Shown one piece after another: positions 1 to 8,200 of a DNA stretch of 64,000 nucleotides (positions are counted from its first letter, which is position 1; each line of letters starts with the position of its first letter). The stretch is from Fibrobacter sp. UWB15 (GTDB lineage Bacteria > Fibrobacterota > Fibrobacteria > Fibrobacterales > Fibrobacteraceae): the NCBI RefSeq assembly GCF_900177705.1, contig NZ_FXBA01000001.1:1054001-1118000 (forward strand), in the 5' to 3' direction. The notes beneath the pieces were generated by a model, which was not told the origin of the DNA, made no database searches, and saw only the letters and a list, made by a program, of their open reading frames with translations. The position numbers and the translations under genes were made by a program.

Positions 1-286
1 TTGTCTCGCTACTGCTCGACTGCGGTGTAACGCTGGACGAAGACTCGTCGCAATCTTCGCAAATGCTCGATGAAGAGCGGATTGCTTCGCTCGAGACGGG
101 GGTGACATTTTGAATAGAACTGCTGGACCTTTCGAATTCGCTCGACGAGGATTCTTCGACAGCCTGCACTGGCGACTTGTCGCTCGAATCGTCGCCACAA
201 GAAACGACCAGTGCCATGCCGCACACGGCAAGGCTCGCGACTAGAAAACGCCTAAAGGCTACACGGGGGGGGGCAATAAATCTCAT
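1..286 (-). CDS. Ser-rich lipoprotein, N-terminal part (cut by window edge)
   Basis: Reading leftward from the ATG at 286 gives an uninterrupted frame to the window edge. Residues 1-30 form a lipoprotein signal with basic N-terminus, hydrophobic core and lipobox LVVSC (Cys30), followed by GDDSS. The next 65 residues are a Ser-rich, acidic linker with repeated SSSS blocks, the style of several other lipoproteins here (49660, 54697). AGAGAG lies about 6 bases before the ATG. The functional domain is outside the window, so function is unknown. A run of nine C (coding strand) occupies codons 5-8. The lipoprotein call is firm; the role is not. Confidence 0.75.
   Translation of the reverse strand, partial: MRFIAPPRVAFRRFLVASLAVCGMALVVSCGDDSSDKSPVQAVEESSSSEFERSSSSIQNVTPVSSEAIRSSSSICEDCDESSSSVTPQSSSSET
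265..273. repeat. G9 homopolymer inside a lipoprotein start region
   Basis: Nine consecutive G on the plus strand fall in codons 5-8 of the lipoprotein gene read leftward from 286. With nine bases the gene is in frame; gain or loss of one base would shift it before the signal peptide is complete. Such tracts are known slippage sites in surface-protein genes of other bacteria. Confidence 0.7.
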
Positions 287-303
287 AAGCTTCTCTCTTT
301 GCA

Positions 304-903
304 TCAAATATGCATAATTGTCTTAGCCCACTGAGGAATATCGTCGGTATATTTTTTTACCAGTTTCCCATCAGACATTCTGAACAAAAGCGAAGCGTCC
401 TGGTCTTCAACCGAATTGTCATAAACATAAAGACGATCCACCGATGGGATTATCTTCTTGCAGTTGAAAATTGATTTCTGGTATCTAGAAATAATCTTAG
501 AAATCGGGACATCATGACCGCCCTGTATCACTCGCTTTGCAATTCTAGCGGCATTGATAGATGGGTGTGAGGTCGCGACAAAAAACAAACGAATGAAATA
601 ACCTTGCTGTTTCGCACGGCAAACAAAGTCGACTTTTTCGTCCGAAGAAAAAACGGACTCAAAAATAAGGCTTTGTCGGTTCTTCAAAGATTCTTCGCGC
701 CAGGACTTGCAATAGCGGGCAGCATCAAGAACCGCTTCAGGGGAATTCCAGTCCCCAAAACGTTCCTGGGCGATATTGTCTGGGTTGATATAGACAGCGT
801 TTTCCAACCATTCATGTCTAAGAATCTTTGATGTAATGGTCGTTTTTCCCGAACCATTAGGGCCGGCAACAACAATAAGTACTGGGCGATGTTCTTCTGT
901 CAT
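304..903 (-). CDS. Zeta-toxin-like P-loop kinase
   Basis: 199 residues. The start is taken as the ATG at 903 (MTEEHRPVLIVV), because an earlier in-frame ATG would overlap the small upstream gene. Walker A GPNGSGKTT is at residues 14-22, a PD pair at 41-42 (INPDNIA), FES at 81-83, and Arg-rich RIAKRVIQGGHD further on. This layout matches zeta-toxin/AAA_33 proteins; studied zeta toxins phosphorylate UDP-N-acetyl sugars and block wall synthesis. The gene starts 10 bases after the stop of a 57-residue gene, a toxin-antitoxin arrangement. It could instead be a harmless small-molecule kinase; toxicity is inferred. Confidence 0.7.
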   Translation of the reverse strand: MTEEHRPVLIVVAGPNGSGKTTITSKILRHEWLENAVYINPDNIAQERFGDWNSPEAVLDAARYCKSWREESLKNRQSLIFESVFSSDEKVDFVCRAKQQGYFIRLFFVATSHPSINAARIAKRVIQGGHDVPISKIISRYQKSIFNCKKIIPSVDRLYVYDNSVEDQDASLLFRMSDGKLVKKYTDDIPQWAKTIMHI

Positions 904-913
904 GACACGCCTG

Positions 914-1087
914 TTAACGGATGGTTGCGGCAGCCTTTTCGATTTCATCGAAAAAACGTTTGGTGGCATCGGCGTTTGCTTTGCGAGCATCTTCGGCAGC
1001 TTCCCTCATGATTTGTGCAAGCATTTCATCGGTCGGTTCTTCCAAGTCCGTCAATCTGTAAGAATCAATGCTTTTTGTCGTTGTCAT
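914..1087 (-). CDS. Small putative antitoxin (57 aa)
   Basis: The ATG at 1087 has a strong ribosome binding site (AAGGAG, 6 bases upstream). The 57-residue product is charged and probably helical, with a run rich in Glu, Ala, Lys and Arg (AAEDARKANADATKRFFDE) and no recognisable domain. It ends 10 bases before the zeta-like kinase gene, so the two are probably co-transcribed. Position and size suggest the cognate antitoxin. It is shorter than classical epsilon antitoxins and I cannot assign a family. A palindrome sits upstream. Confidence 0.6.
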   Translation of the reverse strand: MTTTKSIDSYRLTDLEEPTDEMLAQIMREAAEDARKANADATKRFFDEIEKAAATIR

Positions 1088-1114
1088 AAAGAGCTCCTTG
1101 ATGCCGTATCATAC

Positions 1115-1128
1115 ATAATATACATTAT
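1115..1128. promoter_or_regulatory. Palindrome in the toxin-antitoxin promoter
   Basis: ATAAT-ATAC-ATTAT is a 5-base inverted repeat 28-41 bases upstream of the small gene. It overlaps an AT-rich stretch that could be its minus-strand promoter element (TATATT). An autoregulatory operator is the usual reason for such a site, but this is inference. Confidence 0.35.
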
Positions 1129-1167
1129 TCCTCACATAAGAGCAATAGAATCGGCACACTAAAAAAC

Positions 1168-2061
1168 TCAAAACAAGTCCAGCGAGCTGTCGAGGTAGAT
1201 TTCTTCGCGGACTTGGAGCTGGTATTCGAGTTTGGTCATGTAGTAGAGCAAGAATTCCAGGATGACGGCGCTGCCAAGGCTGCGGCCTTCGATTTTAAAG
1301 TGGCGGAATCCTTGCGGGGCGTACATGTTTTGAATGTCATTGATTCCGATAAAGCCGGGATTTTTCATGGCGTCGGAGAAGCGGTAGCCGCGCCCTGCGT
1401 TCGGCGAGGCACAAACGTGGTCTTCATGAGTTTCGCCGAGGTTTTTCTGGCTCACGTTCTCGTAGCACTTTTTGCGGTCGGGGCAGCCGAACCAGCAGCA
1501 TTCATTGCACAGGAATTCGACTTTTTGCTTTTGCGCAGCTGACAGGGCGTTCAGCTTGGCAAATTGCTTGTTGAGCCTGAAATCCGGCACCACGTAACTA
1601 AATTCGTCGCGGTTCAGTTCACCCTCGAATTGGGCGAAATCTGTCAGCACCTTCGTGGTCGAAGAAACGAAATAGAATCCCGGATACTTCGCCTTGATGT
1701 AATCGAGCAACAAATCCGAATGAATGATGACGCCGCTCGGGGCTGCCCCATTTTTCTCGAACAGGGCGCACAAGGCGTTGCATTTTTTGTCGGCAAGATG
1801 TTCTTTGCAAAGCAAGGAATTGCTGAAGGTCAGGCGCGCCGAGATGCCGTATTCCTTGGTGAGCGCAGCAACGGACTCGGGGTCTGCATCGCCAAATCCG
1901 ACGCGGCCTCCACCCCACAGGCAATCGCTGGGCGCACCGTAAATAGAACCGATTTCGCACCACTCGTAAAAGTATTCCCGATGCTCGCGGAACAGAGGCA
2001 AAAACGCCTTGTACAGGTCATAAAATTCGAACAGTCCGGGAAGGTGGTAGTAAACGCTCAT
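1168..2061 (-). CDS. Cys-rich U32/UbiU-like protein
   Basis: 297 residues from the ATG at 2061 (MSVYYHLPGL). An ATG 33 bases further up is also in frame, but a promoter-like TATATTTG lies between the two, favouring the shorter form. The C-terminal third has a Cys cluster (CNECCWFGC...C) and the segment FKIEGRSLGSAVILEF, both reminiscent of peptidase-U32/UbiU-UbiV proteins, in which four Cys bind an iron-sulfur cluster. The protein is shorter than U32 peptidases, and the N-terminal half has no motif I can name. A possible iron-sulfur protein; reaction unknown. It stands alone, divergent from yfcE. Confidence 0.5.
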   Translation of the reverse strand: MSVYYHLPGLFEFYDLYKAFLPLFREHREYFYEWCEIGSIYGAPSDCLWGGGRVGFGDADPESVAALTKEYGISARLTFSNSLLCKEHLADKKCNALCALFEKNGAAPSGVIIHSDLLLDYIKAKYPGFYFVSSTTKVLTDFAQFEGELNRDEFSYVVPDFRLNKQFAKLNALSAAQKQKVEFLCNECCWFGCPDRKKCYENVSQKNLGETHEDHVCASPNAGRGYRFSDAMKNPGFIGINDIQNMYAPQGFRHFKIEGRSLGSAVILEFLLYYMTKLEYQLQVREEIYLDSSLDLF

Positions 2062-2158
2062 TGCGTCAAATATACCTATTTCTATTTCGCCCACCTACCC
2101 TATTTTAACTATATTACAATCATCTCCGAACTCCGAAATTCGAATTCTGAATTATCCT

Positions 2159-2737
2159 ATGCGCACTTTAGTTCTTTCTGATATTCACGGTTCTGCGTTC
2201 GCCTGCAAGATGGCACTTTCTTACCTCGACAAGCTCAAATGCGACCGCATTTTCTTATTGGGCGACCTTCTTTATCACGGGCCGCGGAACCCGCTGCCGG
2301 GCGGACACGACCCGCAAGGAGTTGTCGAACTCCTGAGCCCGCTCAAGGAGAAAATTACCGCGGTGCGCGGTAACTGCGACGCCGAAGTGGATCAGATGGT
2401 GCTGGGATTCCCCTGCCTTGCCGACTATGCCGAATTCGAGGAAAACGGACTGCGCCTGTTTTTGAGCCACGGTCATCTGTACGACCCGTACCTGTTCAGC
2501 CACTACAAGGCCGACATCTACTTTTCGGGGCACACGCACATCTTTACTGCCGAAAAAAACGCTGACGGCGTCTACTGCCTGAACCCGGGCTCCACGAGCC
2601 TACCCAAGGGCGGAAACCCGCCGACCTTCGGAATTTACGAGACCTTCGGCGAAGGCTCCTCCACTCCCCCGCGATTCAGTGTACACCACCTAGAAACCGG
2701 CAAGGAACTGGCGAGCGTGGAAATTGTTGTTAAATAA
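2159..2737 (+). CDS. yfcE: YfcE/MJ0936-type metallophosphodiesterase
   Basis: 192 residues with the full calcineurin-like metal-site series: SDIHGS (residues 7-12), GDLLYHGP, GNCD, SHGH and SGHTH. Proteins of this length and motif spacing are YfcE-type phosphodiesterases, which cleave phosphodiester model substrates with Mn2+; the natural substrate is not settled. Cytoplasmic, no signal peptide. TATATT at 2110-2115 would give a leader of about 37 bases. No clear Shine-Dalgarno sequence precedes the ATG. It is monocistronic, converging on glnQ. Confidence 0.85.
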   Translation: MRTLVLSDIHGSAFACKMALSYLDKLKCDRIFLLGDLLYHGPRNPLPGGHDPQGVVELLSPLKEKITAVRGNCDAEVDQMVLGFPCLADYAEFEENGLRLFLSHGHLYDPYLFSHYKADIYFSGHTHIFTAEKNADGVYCLNPGSTSLPKGGNPPTFGIYETFGEGSSTPPRFSVHHLETGKELASVEIVVK

Positions 2738-2771
2738 GTAGAAATGGAGATCCCCACCTTGGTGGCCATGC

Positions 2772-2823
2772 GCACTAAGCACCAAAGTGCTAAGTGCTGT
2801 CCGCCCGCCTGCGCGGGGATGAC
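2772..2823. repeat. Two hairpin-forming palindromes between convergent genes
   Basis: At 2772-2797 GCACTAAGCAC and GTGCTAAGTGC pair with one mismatch around a 4-base loop. At 2801-2823 CCCGCCTGCGCGGGG is followed by ATGAC, a palindrome type also seen near 54456. No T-run follows either, so they are not classical terminators, but they may limit read-through between yfcE and glnQ. Confidence 0.5.
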
Positions 2824-2835
2824 AAACGAGGGCTA

Positions 2836-2878
2836 GATCCTTCGACTCCGAACCTACGGTTCTTCGCTCAGGATGACA
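2836..2878. repeat. Dispersed GATCCTTCG...CTCAGGATGACA repeat, copy 1
   Basis: Starts with GATCCTTCGACT and ends with TTCGCTCAGGATGACA, with extra bases in the middle that form their own small palindrome (GAACCTACGGTTC). Shorter copies are at 49558-49584 (inverted) and 62065-62092. The ends ATCCT/AGGAT pair, so each copy can form a hairpin. Confidence 0.7.
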
Positions 2879-2885
2879 CAGGGTG

Positions 2886-3632
2886 TCACTTCTTCAGTGC
2901 CGAGAGGAATTCCTTGAGGCGGGAATCTTTCGGGTTGTCGAAAATTTCTTCGGGGGAGCCGTCTTCCTTGACGTAGCCGTCGGCAAAGAACAGCACGCGG
3001 TTGGCGACTTCGCGGGCAAAGCTCATTTCGTGCGTCACCACAATCATCGTCATGCCAGATTTGGCCAAGTCCTTCATCATCTTGAGGACTTCGCCGACCA
3101 TTTCGGGGTCCAGGGCGCTGGTGGGTTCGTCAAAAAGAATTACCTCGGGCTGCATGGCCATGGCGCGGGCAATCGCCACACGCTGCTGTTGGCCGCCGGA
3201 GAGTTGTGCCGGGTAATGATCCGCACGTTCCAGGAGCCCGATACGTTTCAGGAGTTCCTTCGCACGCTTTTCCGCCTCGGCCTTAGTCATGAGCCCCAAT
3301 TTCACAGGAGCGAACATGATATTCTTGAGGGCAGTCATGTTCTTGAACAAGTTAAACTGCTGGAACACCATGCCCACGCGCTTGCGAACGTCAGGCTTCG
3401 AAAAGCCCTTCACCAAGATGCTCTTGCCGTCCAACAAAATGTCGCCGCTAGTCGGAGTTTCAAGCAGGTTCAACTGGCGGAGGAAAGTGGACTTGCCGCA
3501 GCCCGAAGGCCCGATAACCGCAATCACGTCGCCGCGGTGGATGTCTAAAGAAATTCCCTTGAGAATCTGCTTATCGCCGTAGGCTTTGCAAAGGTCCTTG
3601 ACCTGGATTAAAGTTTCTGCATTAGCGTTCAT
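2886..3632 (-). CDS. glnQ: Polar amino-acid ABC importer, ATP-binding subunit
   Basis: 248 residues with Walker [10 protein letters not shown], signature [14 protein letters not shown], Walker [14 protein letters not shown] and H-loop VTHEM, the standard GlnQ/HisP set. It would hydrolyse ATP at the inner face of the membrane to drive uptake of a polar amino acid. Its start overlaps the end of the permease/binding-protein gene (3622-5115) by 11 bases, so the two are translationally coupled and form a complete two-gene importer. The family is secure; substrate specificity cannot be read from the sequence, so the symbol is generic. Confidence 0.9.
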   Translation of the reverse strand: MNANAETLIQVKDLCKAYGDKQILKGISLDIHRGDVIAVIGPSGCGKSTFLRQLNLLETPTSGDILLDGKSILVKGFSKPDVRKRVGMVFQQFNLFKNMTALKNIMFAPVKLGLMTKAEAEKRAKELLKRIGLLERADHYPAQLSGGQQQRVAIARAMAMQPEVILFDEPTSALDPEMVGEVLKMMKDLAKSGMTMIVVTHEMSFAREVANRVLFFADGYVKEDGSPEEIFDNPKDSRLKEFLSALKK

Positions 3633-5115
3633 TTTTCTTCAACCTCTTTTCAAGCTTTGCAACGCAAGACGAAAGTCCTGCCACCAGGATAAAGTAGATA
3701 GCCGCTACAGCAAGGAGCGGGAGCATGGCCTCGTAGGTCATGCTGCGGATAATGTCACCACCGCGGGTCAAATCGGTCAGGCCGATGTAGCCGCAAATGG
3801 ACGTTTCCTTGATGAGCGAGATAAATTCGTTCGTGAGTGCCGGGAGCGAATTCTTGAAAGCCTGCGGGTAAACGATGCTGTAAAGAATCGTGCGGAACTT
3901 GAGTCCGAGGCTGCGCCCCGCCTCAATTTGGCCAGGGTCTACGCCCTTGATGCCGCTACGGATAATTTCGGAGACGTATGCACCCGAATTCACGCCGAAG
4001 GCCACGATCGCCACCAAAATCTTGTTCACGTTCACCGACGAGAATACGATGTAATAGATGATGAGCAGCTGAATCATCATCGGCGTTCCGCGAATCACCG
4101 CCAGGTACACCCTGGCAATTCCATTCAGAACCTTATGGCGGCCATTGAATTCATTGCTGGTGTGGATTTGCGCAATCACAAAGCCAATCAGAATGCCTAG
4201 TAGCGCTGCAAAGAACGAAATAATCAGCGTATTGCAAAGACCTGTGGCAATAAACTTCCAACGAGAATCTTTCACAAAGTTCTTGTGAAGGTGATCGGCG
4301 AAGGATTCTTCACTTTGGACAGCCTCGTCGCCGCGGACAATCACCACAATCTTCGATAGTGTATACGGAGTCGTGAAATTGATGGACTTCTTGCGTTCTT
4401 CGGTCACGGTAAAGCCTGCAAAACCCACATCGGCCTTGCCCGAAGAAACCGCATTGATAATCGCATCGAATTCGATATCCTGGATTTCAACCGTGCGGTT
4501 CATGAAGTCGGCAATATAGTTGACAACTTCGATATCGAAACCGGTAATTTTGGCGTTTTCGTAGTATTCGTACGGCGGGAACTGGGCGTTCGTTGAAAGC
4601 ACCAGCTTCGGGCCTTCGGTCACCTTCTTCTGGTAATGGTAATTGCCGCTGCGATTGATGTAGGTGTTAAAGAGGGAATCGTAGGTTCCGTCCAGTTTCA
4701 TCTGGGCGAGTGCCTGGTTCACCGTATCGAGCAACGCTTCGTTGCCCTTCGCGACCACGCCCGCGTACATTTCTTCGACAAAGACTTCTTCGAGAATGCG
4801 GAGCGACGGATTCTGCCGCACAAAGGCCTTGGCCGGCTGGTCATCACTCATGACCGCATCGATTTTCCCCTGCAACAGCGCCTGCACGGCATCGGCCAGT
4901 TTCGTGTAGCGATCCACGTCGATTTTTGCCGTATCGCCGCCGAAATCGGACGCGTAAATATCGGCGGTGTTGCCAATCTGCACGCCCACTTTTTTGTGGC
5001 CGAGATCGTTAATGCTGTGGACTTTATTGGGGATTACCGCCTGCTTGCTTTCGCAAGAAACCAGGACGAGCGCATAAAACGCTAAAAAAATGGGGAGGAG
5101 GATTTTTCGCATCAT
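3622..5115 (-). CDS. Amino-acid ABC importer: binding lobes fused to permease, lobe order swapped
   Basis: 497 residues from the ATG at 5115, chosen because AAGGTG precedes it and a lipoprotein signal (LVLVSC) follows directly. Residues about 20-145 look like the second lobe of a bacterial solute-binding protein, including its usual C-terminal helix ([18 protein letters not shown]). Residues about 150-270 look like the first lobe ([39 protein letters not shown]). Residues about 290-490 are a HisM/GlnP-type permease with the EAA loop ([18 protein letters not shown]). The binding domain thus seems circularly permuted. The lipid anchor would hold the lobes at the outer face of the inner membrane. 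Confidence 0.85.
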   Translation of the reverse strand: MMRKILLPIFLAFYALVLVSCESKQAVIPNKVHSINDLGHKKVGVQIGNTADIYASDFGGDTAKIDVDRYTKLADAVQALLQGKIDAVMSDDQPAKAFVRQNPSLRILEEVFVEEMYAGVVAKGNEALLDTVNQALAQMKLDGTYDSLFNTYINRSGNYHYQKKVTEGPKLVLSTNAQFPPYEYYENAKITGFDIEVVNYIADFMNRTVEIQDIEFDAIINAVSSGKADVGFAGFTVTEERKKSINFTTPYTLSKIVVIVRGDEAVQSEESFADHLHKNFVKDSRWKFIATGLCNTLIISFFAALLGILIGFVIAQIHTSNEFNGRHKVLNGIARVYLAVIRGTPMMIQLLIIYYIVFSSVNVNKILVAIVAFGVNSGAYVSEIIRSGIKGVDPGQIEAGRSLGLKFRTILYSIVYPQAFKNSLPALTNEFISLIKETSICGYIGLTDLTRGGDIIRSMTYEAMLPLLAVAAIYFILVAGLSSCVAKLEKRLKKNER

Positions 5116-5222
5116 TTTCACCTTAACCCAAAATTTAGCCATCGCCAAAGCGCATGTCAATAATTCTTGTTATATTTAACGCATACGGGTTTATTAAAAA
5201 AACTTGTTTTGAGGAGAAAAAC

Positions 5223-8200
5223 ATGGGTATAAAAAAGTGTTTTGGGTATTTACTGATCTGTGCAGGCTTTGCAGCAGCCGCAACAATTACACCTAAAGAG
5301 CCCTCCCTGAAAGACGGATGCTACCAGATTGGCACCGCCCGGGAACTGTTCGGTTTTGCCGAAATTTTGAATCAGCGCTCTTACGACAATCCGGCCCTCG
5401 TTTGTGCAAAGCTCACCGACAACATCGTCATCAACAAGAACGTCTTGGATTCTTACGGTGATTTGAATCCTAAAGCGCAAGATCTTGTCGCCTGGACTCC
5501 CGTTAGCTTTGCAGGACTCTTTGACGGAAACGGCAAGACCATTTCGGGTCTTTATGTGAACGACACGACTTTAATGATGGTGGGGCTATTCTCGGGGGTT
5601 GGTTTCGCCGCCAATGGCGATAGCGCCGTTGTTAAAGACCTCGGCATCGAGGACTCCTATTTTTACGGTAAATATCAAGGAAATCGGGATCCCAATATAG
5701 GAAGTATCTTCGCTACCACCACCACCACTGCTGCCTATATAAAGATTTCCAATTGCTACACCAATGCGACAATTGAAGGCTGGGGTGTAATCGGTGGACT
5801 TGTGGGCTGGAACGGCAGTAAAATGATTATCGAAAACTCCCATAATTCCGGAAAAATCCGCACCAAAATTTCAGCCTCCGCAGGAGGACTAGTCGGCAAT
5901 TCCGGTAACGACACGTTGTTTATCATAAACAGCTACAACTCAGCCAACATCAAGGGCGGAGGTTCTGCTGCAGGCCTTGCCTCAACGACGAGAGTTTTAC
6001 AAGTGAAAAACAGCTACAACTCCGGCAGCCTATCTAGCGATGAATCCAGTGTTGCCGGTTTAATCGGCTCAATTCAAGGAATAGACCGTTACCCTAGAAT
6101 CCCCGAATACTCAAACATCATCCAATCCTATAATACCGGCAAACTTTATTCCGCAACCGGAGATATCGGCGGATTAGTCACTACCGTCAACGGCACCGAA
6201 CTGAACATCATCAACTCATACAGCGAAGGCGACTTTTCGGATAAATACATAGACTTCCAATACGGCTACGACGGACTTGTCGTAAAGATCAAGTCCAGCG
6301 AATTAAATCTCATCAACAGCTTATATACGCAACAGACGATTGACTCAACAAAAAATCTTAAACCGTATTATCAGTGCGACACCAATTCCACCTGCAACAT
6401 TATCAACTCCTACGCGCTTTCTGAATCGGGCTACAAGTACGATTATTCTGTCACCAGTAAGGAACTCGAAGACGGCTCTATCGCCTTAAAGCTCCACAAT
6501 TACAAGAACGACAGCATCGGCATAGATGGTTCCATCTGGGGGCAAAATGTCGGCAAAGACGTCCATCCGCTGTATACGGGCGTAGTCGAATTCAACACGG
6601 TCGAAGCGCACATCACCCCCACGATTCCCGCCCTGGTCGACGGTTGCTACGAAATCGGTAACGCCGACGAACTCTACGGTTTTGCCGCAGTCGTGAACGG
6701 CACCGACTCTACCCCGGCCAAGCCGAGCGCCTGCGGCAAGCTTACGGCAGACATCGTTGTAAACGAACGTTTGATTATTGACGGCAACTACATTAACGAA
6801 CGCGGTCGCCGCCTAGCCGAATGGACACCTATCAACGATTTTGAAGGTATTTTCGACGGTCAGAACCACATTATCTCGGGTCTCTACAACTACCAGCCCA
6901 AAGGAGATTCGGTCGGATTCTTTAACCACACCGGCAAACAGTCTATCACGAACAAGGTCGAAATCAAGAACCTCGGATTCAAGGACTCCTACGTTAAAGG
7001 CATCACCGTCGGAGGCTTTGTAGGTAGGGCACACTCTTCGATCGAAATTTCCAATTCCTTCTTCGAAGGGATTATCGAAGGCGATTATACTTCTGGATTT
7101 ATTGGACATGCGAGCGAATTTAACTCGTCCAGCAAGCAAAAGGCCCTTTTATCTATCAAGAATTGCCACAACAGAGCAATCTTTAACACTCTATTCACTG
7201 CCGCAGGTCTTGTACAAAACGTCGACAACTACAAGGAAGTTCGTATCGAGAACTGTTCCAACACAAGTAAGCTCCTATCCAAAAGAATCCCCACTACGTA
7301 TGGACTTATCGCGTATTTCAGCAGGAGCAATGTTTCTATTGTCAACTCGTACAACGCAAGTTCTGTAATCGACCCCACCTACTACAACGGATTCGTCGGA
7401 TTTTTTGTGGGCCACTACAACGGCGAAACGATTGCCATCAGAAACTCGTACGATGTGGGCGACCTGTCCAAGAAATTTTTATTCAAGGGACTCCTCTACA
7501 ACGAAGTTAACGAAGACTTCCTCACGATTGATCATTGTTTCTACCGTACCGATAGCATTAGCAATAACGCAGGCTCCCCCGCAACCCTAGAGGAATTCGA
7601 AAACGGAACTATTGCCGCCGAACTGCACAACTATAAAAAGAACGGCGTCGACGGCTCTGTTTGGGGACAAAATGTGGGCACAGACCCCATTCCCACTTTA
7701 AGCGGGACAATCAAGGGATACTCCCCCACGATTTCCAAACTGGTCCTGCACACTTTCGAAGGCGATACGGTCGAATACGTCGACTACTATGTAGAAGGGC
7801 ACAAGATTTATCCGCCCAAGCCTGAACGCGACGGATATCTGTTTGCAGGCTGGTATGACAATGAAAAACGGGAAGGCGACGCTATTCTTGCGATTAACAC
7901 CAAGGACAGCGGCGATATCAACTTGTACGCAAAATGGTTCGAATTAAAGACTCCTAAACTGGTTGACGGCTGCTTTGAAATCGGAACCGCCGAAGAACTT
8001 TACCAGTTCGCCTACTATGTAAACGACACCACCCGCACAAACATAAAAGATCCTCTTTGTGCCAAGCTCACGGCCGACATTGTCGTCAACAAGAATGTCC
8101 TCGCCTCTTCTGAAACGCTGAACGAAGACGCCTCCAACTTTATCAGATGGGAACCGATTCAATACTTCGGCGGAACATTTGACGGTCAAGGACATTCCAT

